A stretch of DNA of 29,111 nt from SIG710 sp045596925 (GTDB lineage: Bacteria; Bacillota; Clostridia; Oscillospirales; CAG-272), in the NCBI GenBank assembly GCA_045596925.1, contig JAZODH010000055.1, positions 1 to 29,111 of the forward strand, written 5' to 3'. The notes beneath the pieces are model-generated. The model was not told the origin of the DNA and made no database searches. It saw only the letters and a list, made by a program, of their open reading frames with translations. The position numbers and the translations under genes were made by a program. Shown one piece after another: positions 14,885 to 22,229 of this stretch. Each line of letters begins with the position of its first letter. Positions within the stretch are counted from its first letter, which is position 1.

Positions 14885-15307
14885 ATGAGTGAACTGTTGA
14901 AATTGACCTTTGACGTGGACGGAGATAACTTTACGTCGGCAGGGGAAGCCTCTGTGCAGACGAAAAAGAACCTCCGTATGCTCGGTGTCCACCCCGACGT
15001 TGTTCGGAGAGTTGCCATCGCCATGTACGAAGGAGAAATAAATATGGTGATCCACGCGGGAGGCGGTGTTGCCACCGTGACGGTCTACCCCGAAAAGATT
15101 GAGATCGTTCTTGAGGATAAAGGTCCGGGTATTCCCGACGTTGAGCTTGCAATGAAGGAGGGCTTTTCAACAGCCCCCGAGAACATTCGTTCTCTTGGAT
15201 TTGGCGCAGGTATGGGACTGCCCAATATGAAAAAGAACACCGACACCATGGTAATCGACTCTGTTTTTGGGGAAGGAACCAAGATCACAATGACTGTCAA
15301 CATATAA
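14885..15307 (+). CDS. RsbW/SpoIIAB-like GHKL ATPase
   Basis: 140 residues, a bare GHKL (HATPase_c) domain like anti-sigma factor serine kinases. N box: AMYEGEINMVIHAGG (residues ~44-58, Glu and Asn that hold Mg-ATP). G1 box: LEDKGPGIPD (~77-86). G2 box: GFGAGMGLPN (~101-110). The domain ends FGEGTKITMTV, as usual. There is no dimerisation/phosphoacceptor His domain, so it is not a standard histidine kinase and more likely phosphorylates Ser/Thr on a partner or simply binds it. No sigma factor or STAS antagonist gene is nearby. The likely partners are the operon's DRTGG proteins or the sensory hydrogenase; this is inference. Confidence 0.85.
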   Translation: MSELLKLTFDVDGDNFTSAGEASVQTKKNLRMLGVHPDVVRRVAIAMYEGEINMVIHAGGGVATVTVYPEKIEIVLEDKGPGIPDVELAMKEGFSTAPENIRSLGFGAGMGLPNMKKNTDTMVIDSVFGEGTKITMTVNI

Positions 15308-15321
15308 AAGGCGGTGGTAGA

Positions 15322-16590
15322 ATGGGAAGTTACAAACATTCCGTGTCGCTTAACCCCGATAAATGCCTTGGGTGTACCCATTGCTTAAAGCACTGCTCCA
15401 CCGAGGCGATCAGGATCAGAAATAAGCGCGCGGTTATAGACCCCGCAAGATGTATTGATTGCGGTGAGTGTATAAGAGTGTGCCCTCATCACGCAAAAAA
15501 AGCTGTTTCGGATAAGCTTTCGGATATTCCGAAGGATAAGTTCAAGATCGCTTTGCCTGCGCCCTCCCTTTACGGACAATTTTCAAATCTTGAGGATATC
15601 GATTACGTCCTCAAGGGTCTTCTCGACTACGGGTTCGACGATGTGTACGAGGTGGCCCGCGCGGCGGAGATCGTCTCCGACTATACGAGACGGGAAATTA
15701 AAAGGGTCGAAAAGCCCGTTATTTCCTCGGCTTGTCCGGTCGTTGCAAGACTTCTCTCTCTGCGCTACCCCCTGCTTGCCGATAAACTGCTGACCCTGCT
15801 GCCTCCCATGGAGCTTGCGGCAAAGGAAGCAAAGGAGCAGGCACTCAAAAAGCATCCCGAGCTTAAAGATGACGATATCGTTACCGTTTTCATTTCCCCC
15901 TGTCCCGCGAAGGTCAGCTACGTTAAAAACAAGACGGGAGAAAACAAGTCCTACGTTGACTACGTTGTCTCCATGTCCGATGTTTATTTCGAGCTGCTCA
16001 GCGTTATGAAGCCCGAGATCGGGGAAGTTCCCGTCTCCAAAACCGGTATGATCGGTCTTGGCTGGGCGAGCACGGGCGGAGAAGCCACGGCTATCTTCAA
16101 TGAGAAGTACCTGGCGGCGGACGGAATCGAGAATGTCGTAAGAGTCCTTGAGGAGATCGATAACGGCTCGTTCCCCGAGCTTGAATTCGTTGAGCTTAAC
16201 GCTTGCCCCGGCGGTTGCGTCGGCGGTGTCATGACCGTAGTTAATCCCTATATTGCAAAGGCAAGGATCAGTAACCTGCGCAGATATCTGCCCGTTTCGG
16301 GCAATCACGCGCCGGACGGTGACGACGTGCCCGAGGACGTTCGGGAAAAGCAGGAGTTTGAATACATACCTGTGACACTGGGAAGTGGCTTTGGCGATGC
16401 GATCAAGATCATGAACGAGAGCGAAAGATTGAAAAAGATGCTGCCCGGCATTGACTGCGGCTCTTGCGGTTCACCCACCTGCGCGGCATTTGCTCAGGAC
16501 GTGGCAAAGGGTGCTTCCGATATTTCCGAATGTATAGTATTTATGCGTGAGGAGCTTGAAAAATTACACAAAACAGATGACGGAGAATAA
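15322..16590 (+). CDS. Sensory-type [FeFe]-hydrogenase with ferredoxin head and 4Fe-4S tail
   Basis: 422 residues. Order: two [4Fe-4S] motifs CLGCTHCLKHC (~residue 14) and CIDCGECIRVC (~46); an H-cluster-type hydrogenase domain (~75-330); a C-terminal FeS domain (PF04060-like) with CGSCGSPTC at ~376 and a fourth Cys in SECIVF. H-cluster loops: L1 reads SSACP (~135) instead of TSCCP, so the ligand Cys is kept but the proton-relay Cys is Ala; L2 is SPCPAK (~192); L3 is ACPGGCVGG (~293). All four ligand cysteines are thus present. Loss of the relay Cys is known from putative sensory [FeFe]-hydrogenases. With ATPase and phosphoesterase neighbours, a hydrogen or redox sensor is more likely than a catalyst. 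It has no PAS domain. Confidence 0.85.
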   Translation: MGSYKHSVSLNPDKCLGCTHCLKHCSTEAIRIRNKRAVIDPARCIDCGECIRVCPHHAKKAVSDKLSDIPKDKFKIALPAPSLYGQFSNLEDIDYVLKGLLDYGFDDVYEVARAAEIVSDYTRREIKRVEKPVISSACPVVARLLSLRYPLLADKLLTLLPPMELAAKEAKEQALKKHPELKDDDIVTVFISPCPAKVSYVKNKTGENKSYVDYVVSMSDVYFELLSVMKPEIGEVPVSKTGMIGLGWASTGGEATAIFNEKYLAADGIENVVRVLEEIDNGSFPELEFVELNACPGGCVGGVMTVVNPYIAKARISNLRRYLPVSGNHAPDGDDVPEDVREKQEFEYIPVTLGSGFGDAIKIMNESERLKKMLPGIDCGSCGSPTCAAFAQDVAKGASDISECIVFMREELEKLHKTDDGE

Positions 16591-16593
16591 ATT

Positions 16594-16920
16594 ATGAAGG
16601 TTTGCGAGCTTGCCGAAAAGCTTGGGCTTGAAACGCTCAGCCTTCCGTGCCCCGAGAGGGAGGTCGAAGGCGCTTACGCCGGCGACCTGCTCAGCTGGGT
16701 CATGGGTAGAGCGGAGTCAGGCTGTGTTTGGGCGACTATTATGACAAACATAAACGTGGTAGCGGTGGCATCTCTTGCCGACGTTGCTGCCTGCGTCATT
16801 TGCGAAAACTGTGAGATCACAGATGAAATCCTCGACACGGCAAAAAGCAAGGGGGTCAACCTTCTAAGAACGACTCTTCCGCTTTATGAGTTCTGTGTTG
16901 AGCTTTCAAAAAACATATGA
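16594..16920 (+). CDS. DRTGG domain protein 2
   Basis: 108 residues, a second single-domain DRTGG-like protein. It shows MKVCELAEKLGLETLSLP, then AYAGDLLSWVMGRAESG, which resembles the GDLLS segment of this family, a VVAVASLADVAACVICEN strand-helix unit, and an end GVNLLRTTLPLYEFCVEL like DRTGG protein 1. It begins 3 bp after the sensory hydrogenase stop codon and overlaps the PHP gene by ATGA, so these genes are translationally coupled. The role is unknown; similar small proteins accompany NADH-dependent hydrogenase genes in Clostridia, to my knowledge without an assigned activity. Confidence 0.8.
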   Translation: MKVCELAEKLGLETLSLPCPEREVEGAYAGDLLSWVMGRAESGCVWATIMTNINVVAVASLADVAACVICENCEITDEILDTAKSKGVNLLRTTLPLYEFCVELSKNI

Positions 16921-17648
16921 ACAAGTATTTTTACGACCTTCATATTCACTCCTGCCTCTCACCCTGCGCCGATAACGATATGACTCCCGAGAATATTGCC
17001 GGTATGGCATCACTTAACGGTCTGAATATCGTGGCGCTGACCGACCACAATACGGTTAAAAACTGCCGTGCATTCTTCGCGGCGGCAAAGAAGTACGGTA
17101 TCGTGCCGGTGGCAGGGGTCGAGATGACGACGGCGGAGGACGTGCACGTGGTTGCGCTGTTCCCAAGCCTTGAAAGTGCGGAGGAATTTGAAGAGGAGTA
17201 CAGAAAATACAGGATCCTGTATAAAAACCGAAAGGATATTTTCGGAGATCAGCTGATCTACGGCGAGGACGACGAACTTTTGGGCGAGGAGGAAGACCTC
17301 CTGCTCAATGCGTCAACGCTTTCTATCGAGGAATCGGTAAAGCTGGTCAAAAAATTCGGCGGTGTTGCATTCCCGGCCCACATCGACAGAGAAGAGAACG
17401 GCATAATCTCAGCTCTGGGCGCCTTGCCCGAGGAACCGCACTTTGATTGCATCGAAATGCGAGATCGGGAAAAGATCGCCGAATACACCGAAAAATACGG
17501 CCTTGAGGGAAAGAAAATACTTGTTGATTCGGACGCTCATTATCTCTGGGATATAAGCGAGGCCGAAAATTACGTTATGCTGGAGGACGAGCCATATAGC
17601 TCTGCTTTCGTTCGGGAGCAACTGCTTAGGCTTATTTGCCCAAAATGA
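16917..17648 (+). CDS. PHP domain metal-dependent phosphoesterase
   Basis: 243 residues with the four PHP motifs: DLHIHSCLSPC (residues ~7-17), VALTDHNTV (~39-47), AGVEMTTAEDVHVVALF (~64-80; Glu and His metal ligands), PAHIDRE (~158) and DSDAH (~203-207). These His/Asp residues bind a three-metal centre that hydrolyses phosphate esters, as in histidinol phosphatase and 5'-3' oligonucleotide/nucleotide phosphatases. An acidic insert (GEDDELLGEEEDLLL, ~118-132) separates motifs. It overlaps the genes on both sides by ATGA. Placed between a DRTGG protein and a GHKL ATPase, it could be the phosphatase half of a phosphorylation switch, or it may hydrolyse a small nucleotide; both are inference. 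Confidence 0.87.
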   Translation: MNKYFYDLHIHSCLSPCADNDMTPENIAGMASLNGLNIVALTDHNTVKNCRAFFAAAKKYGIVPVAGVEMTTAEDVHVVALFPSLESAEEFEEEYRKYRILYKNRKDIFGDQLIYGEDDELLGEEEDLLLNASTLSIEESVKLVKKFGGVAFPAHIDREENGIISALGALPEEPHFDCIEMRDREKIAEYTEKYGLEGKKILVDSDAHYLWDISEAENYVMLEDEPYSSAFVREQLLRLICPK

Positions 17649-18184
17649 AAGAGCTTTCTTTGAATATTCTTGATATTGCGCAAAACTCCGTAAAGGCGAG
17701 AGCGACCTGCGTCAAGATAGAAATTACCGAGGACGCAGATACCCTTGCGTTTGCCATAACGGATAACGGCTGCGGTATGGAAAAGGATTTTCTTGCAAAC
17801 GTGACAAATCCTTTTACAACCACGCGAAAAACGCGAAAGGTCGGCCTTGGACTTCCGTTTCTTAAAATGGAGGCCGAGATGACGGGCGGAAGCTTTGAGA
17901 TAACATCAAAGAGCGAAAAGGAATACGAGGACCACGGAACACGGGTCTTTGCTTCCTTTAATAAAAACAGTATTGACTTTATTCCGCTCGGAGATATTGT
18001 TGATACGATATGTATTCTGATCCACGGATCGGAGAATATTGATTTCGATTTCTCCCACAAGATAGGAGAAAAGGAGATCACCCTTTCCACAGCGGAAATG
18101 CGGGAGATGCTGGGAGACGACGTTCCTCTGTCTTCCCCCGAGGTTTTGGCGTGGGTGAGGGACTACCTCAATGAATTATATTAA
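17645..18184 (+). CDS. Stand-alone GHKL-type ATPase (histidine-kinase-like)
   Basis: 179 residues. The first ~100 form a HATPase_c domain: N box LNILDIAQNSVKA (residues ~6-18), G1 box TDNGCGM (~40-46), F/G2 region NPFTTTRKTRKVGLGLP (~54-70). The last ~75 residues (FIPLGDIVDTICILIHG to SPEVLAWVRDYL) are an extra domain not seen in sensor kinases. There is no membrane segment and no DHp His domain. The ATG at 17645 overlaps the PHP stop by ATGA, which argues against an upstream TTG at 17636. It is the last accessory gene; a 42-bp AT-rich gap follows before the catalytic genes. It differs from the shorter RsbW-like ATPase at 14885, so the operon carries two distinct kinase-fold proteins. Confidence 0.85.
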   Translation: MKELSLNILDIAQNSVKARATCVKIEITEDADTLAFAITDNGCGMEKDFLANVTNPFTTTRKTRKVGLGLPFLKMEAEMTGGSFEITSKSEKEYEDHGTRVFASFNKNSIDFIPLGDIVDTICILIHGSENIDFDFSHKIGEKEITLSTAEMREMLGDDVPLSSPEVLAWVRDYLNELY

Positions 18185-18226
18185 ATTATAATAAATAATT
18201 CTAAAACTTGAAAGGAACAAAAAGTT

Positions 18227-18598
18227 ATGAAAACATTGGCAGAGCTTGCCGCGATCAGAGATCGTATGAAGAACAAGATTGCTGTTCGCGAAGGTAGCAA
18301 TGACACCAGAATCGTTGTCGGCATGGCAACGTGCGGAATCGCAGCCGGTGCCCGTCCCGTTCTCAGCGCTTTCGTTGAAGAGCTTGAGAAGTCCGGACTT
18401 GCAGGCGAGGTTTCCGTATCCCAGACAGGCTGTATCGGCATGTGCCGCTTCGAGCCTATCGTTGAGGTAATGCGCGCGGGAGAAGAGAAGATCACGTATG
18501 TGAAGATGACTCCCGAGAAGGCTCGTGAGGTGTTCGAAAAGCACATCAAGGGCGGTAAGGTCGTTACCGAATACACCAAGGTTGAAGGACTGAACTAA
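18227..18598 (+). CDS. Thioredoxin-like [2Fe-2S] ferredoxin protein (HndB-like)
   Basis: 123 residues, the small ferredoxin-like subunit found beside NuoF-like genes in HndABCD-type hydrogenases. The core runs from IVVGMATCGIAAGARPVL (Cys36) to VSQTGCIGMCRFEPIVEV (Cys69, Cys73). A typical thioredoxin-like ferredoxin needs two cysteines in the first loop; here only one is present, so the protein has three cysteines in total. It may use another ligand or have lost the cluster. The N-terminal helix MKTLAELAAIRDRMKNKIAV is amphipathic. AAAGGAAC precedes the ATG, and hydB starts 13 bp later. Confidence 0.85.
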   Translation: MKTLAELAAIRDRMKNKIAVREGSNDTRIVVGMATCGIAAGARPVLSAFVEELEKSGLAGEVSVSQTGCIGMCRFEPIVEVMRAGEEKITYVKMTPEKAREVFEKHIKGGKVVTEYTKVEGLN

Positions 18599-18611
18599 GG
18601 AGGACAAACAA

Positions 18612-20423
18612 ATGATTCGTTCACATGTACTTATTTGCGGCGGTACGGGCTGTACCTCTTCCGGAAGCGCCAAGATCATTGACGTAATGGAAAAGCAGCT
18701 TGCTGCCAATAACCTCACAGACGAAATTAAGGTCGTTCAGACAGGTTGCTTCGGACTTTGCGCAAACGGTCCTATCGTTATCGTTTATCCCGAGGGAACA
18801 TTCTATTCTCACGTTAAGCCCGAGGATGTTGAGGAGATCGTTCAGGAGCACTTTATCAAGGGCCGTGTGGTTGAGCGCCTTCTCCACGTTGAGGAGAGCG
18901 GCGATGCAAAGGATTTCCTTGCTCTCTCCGAGACGACTTTCTACAAGAAGCAGCACCGTGTTGCTCTCCGTAACTGCGGTGTAATCAACCCCGAAAATAT
19001 CGAGGAATATATCGGTACAGACGGTTACCAGGCTCTGGGTAAGGTACTTACAGAGATGACCCCCCAGGAGGTTATCGACGTGATCAAGGCTTCCGGACTT
19101 CGCGGACGCGGAGGCGGAGGATTCCCCACAGGTCTTAAGTGGCAGTTCGCCGCAGACCAGCCCGCAGGCCAGAAGTACGTTGCTTGTAACGCAGACGAGG
19201 GTGACCGCGGTGCGTTCATGGACCGTTCCGTTCTTGAGGGTGACCCCCACGCGGTTCTTGAGGCTATGGCTATCGCCGGTTACGCTATCGGTGCAGACAC
19301 AGGTTACATCTACGTAAGAGCAGAGTATCCTATCGCTATTAACCGCCTTGAGATCGCTATCAAGCAGGCAAGAGAATACGGCCTGCTCGGTAAGAACATC
19401 TTTGACACAGGCTTTAACTTTGATATTCAGCTCCGCTTCGGCGCAGGTGCGTTTGTTTGCGGTGAGGAAACGGCTCTTATGACAAGTATCGAAGGACACC
19501 GCGGCGAGCCTCGTCCCCGTCCTCCGTTCCCTGCAGTAAAGGGTCTGTTCGGTAAGCCTACTATCCTCAATAACGTAGAGACCTACGCAAATATCTGCCA
19601 GATCATTCTCAAGGGTGCCGACTGGTTTGCATCCATGGGCACCGAGAAGTCCAAGGGTACAAAGGTATTCGCACTTGGCGGTAAGATCACAAACACAGGT
19701 CTGGTTGAGGTTCCTATGGGAACAACTCTCCGTGAGGTCGTAGAAGAGATCGGCGGCGGTATCCCCAACGGTAAGAAGTTCAAGGCTGCTCAGACAGGCG
19801 GACCTTCCGGCGGATGTATCCCCGCACACCTGATCGATACTCCTATCGACTACGATAACCTTATCGCTATCGGCTCCATGATGGGCTCCGGCGGACTTAT
19901 CGTTATGGACGAGGATAACTGCATGGTAGATATCGCACGCTTCTTCCTCGACTTTACGGTAGATGAGTCCTGCGGTAAGTGCACACCCTGCCGTGTCGGT
20001 ACAAGACGCCTTCTCGAGCTTCTTGACAAGATCATCTCCGGTAACGGTGAGCTTGAGGATCTTGACCGTATGGAAGAGCTTTGCAACTACATAAAGAGCG
20101 CATCTCTCTGCGGTCTCGGTCAGACAGCTCCTAACCCTGTTATCTCTACACTTCGTTACTTCAAGGACGAGTATATCGCTCATATCGTTGATAAGAAGTG
20201 TCCCGCAGGCGTATGTAAGAAGCTTATCCAGTATAAGATCGATCAGGAGAAATGTATCGGCTGCGGAATGTGTGCAAAGAATTGCCCTGCAGATGCTATC
20301 AGCAAGACTGATTACATCGCTCCCGGTCATAAGCTTCCTTCGCTTGTTATCGACCAGAGCAAGTGCGTGAAGTGCGGTGCGTGCGTAGCAGGCTGTAAGT
20401 TCAACGCAATTTCTAAGGGCTGA
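18612..20423 (+). CDS. hydB: NADH-dependent [FeFe]-hydrogenase, NuoF-like FMN subunit (HydB/HndC type)
   Basis: 603 residues. Order: thioredoxin-like [2Fe-2S] domain (CGGTGCTSSGS at ~11-21 and CFGLC at ~50); NADH/FMN core with GRGGGGFPTGLKW (~164-176), NADEGDRGAFMDR and GEETALMTSIEG; an SLBB segment (AQTGGPSGGCIP, ~395); the NuoF [4Fe-4S] site SCGKCTPCRVGTRR (~452-465); and two C-terminal [4Fe-4S] motifs CIGCGMCAKNC (~546) and CVKCGACVAGC (~584). It oxidises or reduces NAD(H) and is the presumed bifurcation subunit in HydABC enzymes. The extra terminal ferredoxin domain is normal for HydB and absent from NuoF proper. AAGGAGG lies 8 bases before the ATG. Confidence 0.95.
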   Translation: MIRSHVLICGGTGCTSSGSAKIIDVMEKQLAANNLTDEIKVVQTGCFGLCANGPIVIVYPEGTFYSHVKPEDVEEIVQEHFIKGRVVERLLHVEESGDAKDFLALSETTFYKKQHRVALRNCGVINPENIEEYIGTDGYQALGKVLTEMTPQEVIDVIKASGLRGRGGGGFPTGLKWQFAADQPAGQKYVACNADEGDRGAFMDRSVLEGDPHAVLEAMAIAGYAIGADTGYIYVRAEYPIAINRLEIAIKQAREYGLLGKNIFDTGFNFDIQLRFGAGAFVCGEETALMTSIEGHRGEPRPRPPFPAVKGLFGKPTILNNVETYANICQIILKGADWFASMGTEKSKGTKVFALGGKITNTGLVEVPMGTTLREVVEEIGGGIPNGKKFKAAQTGGPSGGCIPAHLIDTPIDYDNLIAIGSMMGSGGLIVMDEDNCMVDIARFFLDFTVDESCGKCTPCRVGTRRLLELLDKIISGNGELEDLDRMEELCNYIKSASLCGLGQTAPNPVISTLRYFKDEYIAHIVDKKCPAGVCKKLIQYKIDQEKCIGCGMCAKNCPADAISKTDYIAPGHKLPSLVIDQSKCVKCGACVAGCKFNAISKG

Positions 20424-20440
20424 GAAAGGAGACTTAAATA

Positions 20441-22186
20441 ATGGAAACCATTAACGTTAAAATTAACGGCGTAGACTATGCCGTTGCAAAAGGCTCCACT
20501 GTTCTTGAAGCAGCAAGAGCTGCAAAGATTGACATCCCCACTCTTTGCTATCTGAAGGACATCAACGAGATCGGCGCTTGCCGTCTCTGCCTGGTTGAGG
20601 TATCCGAGGGCGGCAGACCTTACCGTATGGTAACCGCTTGCGTATATCCTTGCACAGAGGGTATGTCCATTCTTACAAATACACCCAAGATCATCGCATC
20701 CAGAAAGTTGAACCTCCAGCTTCTTCTTTCAAACCATAATAAGGAGTGCCTCTCCTGCGTTCGTTCTACCACCTGCGAGCTTCAGAAGCTCTGCAATGAC
20801 TACGGCGTAAACGAGAACTATTTCCAGGGTGTTAAGACAGAGTCCGCAATCGATGATTCCTCTGTTTCTATCATTCGCGATAACTCCAAGTGCGTGCTTT
20901 GCCGCCGTTGCGTAGCTGCTTGTGCTCATATTCAGGGCGTAGGCGTTATCGGCGCAAATGACCGCGGTTTCGACACTCATATCGGAACAGCCTTTGAAGG
21001 CAAGCTTGCTGATACATCCTGCATTAACTGCGGTCAGTGTATCGTTGCTTGTCCCACAGGCGCACTCCACGAGAGAGACGATACAGATAAGGTATTTGCG
21101 GCTATCGCAGATCCTGCAAAGCACGTCCTCATCTGCGCAGCTCCTTCCGTTCGTGCTCAGATCGGTGAGTGCTTTGGTTACGAGCCCGGCACAGACTGCG
21201 AGGGCAAGATGGTAACTGCTATGAAGAAGCTCGGCTTCGACGGCGTTTACGACATGAACCTCACAGCTGACCTTACGATCATCGAGGAAGCAAACGAGCT
21301 TATCGGCAGACTCCAGAACGGCGGAGCTCTCCCCATGATCACATCCTGCTCTCCCGGATGGATCAAGTTCTGCGAGCATTACTTCCCTGAAATGACAGAA
21401 AACCTTTCTACCTGCAAGTCTCCTCAGCAGATGTTCGGCGCAGTTGCAAAGACATACTATGCAGAGAAGATGGGCTGGGATCCTAAGGATATCTATTTTG
21501 TATCCGCTATTCCTTGTACAGCTAAGAAGTTCGAGGTAGGACGTGACGGACAGAGCGCAGCAGGCGTTCCCGACGTAGATGCGGCTATCACAACAAGAGA
21601 GCTTGCAAGAATGATCCAGGTAGCAGGTATCGATTTCAGAGCTCTTGAGGACTCTAAGTTCGACGTTCCCTTTGATATCGGCTCCAGCGCCGGTGCTATC
21701 TTCGGTGCTACCGGCGGTGTTATGGAGGCTGCTCTCCGTTATGCGGCTGAAGTTATCGCAGGTAAGAAGCTTGACCTGGTTGAGTTCCCCGAGGTTCGTG
21801 GCGTTGAGGGCACAAAGTTTGCAACCTACACTATCGGTGACACAACTATCAAGGTTGCCGTTACCTCCGGTACAGCTAATGCCAAGAAGCTCATGAAGGC
21901 TGTTCAGGCAGGCGAGGTTGACGTACAGTTCATCGAGGTTATGGCTTGTCCCGGCGGCTGTGTAAACGGCGGCGGTCAGCCCTATCAGCCCGCATCCGTT
22001 CGTATGACAACAGACCTCCGTGCAGTTCGTGCGGCAGTTCTGTACAACGACGATAAGGAATGTGACATCAGAAAGAGCCAGGATAACGCAGGCTGCATGA
22101 AGCTCTACGACGAGTACTTCGGCGCACCCAACAGCGAAAAGGCTCACCATATCCTTCACACTCACTACGTAAAGCGTGGCCTTTAA
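20441..22186 (+). CDS. hydA: NADH-dependent [FeFe]-hydrogenase catalytic subunit HydA
   Basis: 581 residues. Order: plant-type [2Fe-2S] domain (CYLKDINEIGACRLC, residues ~36-50); His-ligated [4Fe-4S] (HNKECLSCVRSTTC, ~96-109); two [4Fe-4S] motifs CVLCRRCVAAC (~151) and CINCGQCIVAC (~195); the H domain with L1 TSCSPGWI (~303), L2 IPCTAKKFEV (~358) and L3 MACPGGCVNGGGQP (~503); and a small-subunit-like tail (GCMKLYDEYFG, HHILHTHY). It makes or consumes H2 at the H-cluster. L1 has Ser after the Cys in place of the usual CC pair. Maturases HydE/F/G are not in the window. With hydB and hydC it should form a soluble NADH- (and ferredoxin-) dependent hydrogenase. Confidence 0.95.
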   Translation: METINVKINGVDYAVAKGSTVLEAARAAKIDIPTLCYLKDINEIGACRLCLVEVSEGGRPYRMVTACVYPCTEGMSILTNTPKIIASRKLNLQLLLSNHNKECLSCVRSTTCELQKLCNDYGVNENYFQGVKTESAIDDSSVSIIRDNSKCVLCRRCVAACAHIQGVGVIGANDRGFDTHIGTAFEGKLADTSCINCGQCIVACPTGALHERDDTDKVFAAIADPAKHVLICAAPSVRAQIGECFGYEPGTDCEGKMVTAMKKLGFDGVYDMNLTADLTIIEEANELIGRLQNGGALPMITSCSPGWIKFCEHYFPEMTENLSTCKSPQQMFGAVAKTYYAEKMGWDPKDIYFVSAIPCTAKKFEVGRDGQSAAGVPDVDAAITTRELARMIQVAGIDFRALEDSKFDVPFDIGSSAGAIFGATGGVMEAALRYAAEVIAGKKLDLVEFPEVRGVEGTKFATYTIGDTTIKVAVTSGTANAKKLMKAVQAGEVDVQFIEVMACPGGCVNGGGQPYQPASVRMTTDLRAVRAAVLYNDDKECDIRKSQDNAGCMKLYDEYFGAPNSEKAHHILHTHYVKRGL

Positions 22187-22195
22187 TTAAAACCC

Positions 22196-22229
22196 AAAAG
22201 GGGACTTTCCTTGGAAAGTCCCCTTTTTT
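22196..22229. terminator. Bidirectional terminator between hydA and spoIIP
   Basis: Near-perfect 15-bp stem AAAAGGGGACTTTCC / GGAAAGTCCCCTTTT with a 2-base centre, T runs on both sides. It overlaps the last two bases of spoIIP and serves both convergent genes. Confidence 0.93.

Noticed and set aside
14885..15307. Reading the RsbW-like ATPase as a true anti-sigma factor.
   Set aside because: No sigma factor or STAS-domain antagonist is encoded nearby; operon context favours a hydrogenase-linked role.
18621..20330. A 569-codon open frame on the minus strand opposite hydB, and similar long antisense frames opposite hydA (20729-22165), the solute-binding protein (23646-25259) and prs (3345-4442).
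   Set aside because: They lie wholly antisense to well-supported genes, have low-complexity or Cys/Val-rich translations with no domain, and arise from the strong codon bias of the sense genes.
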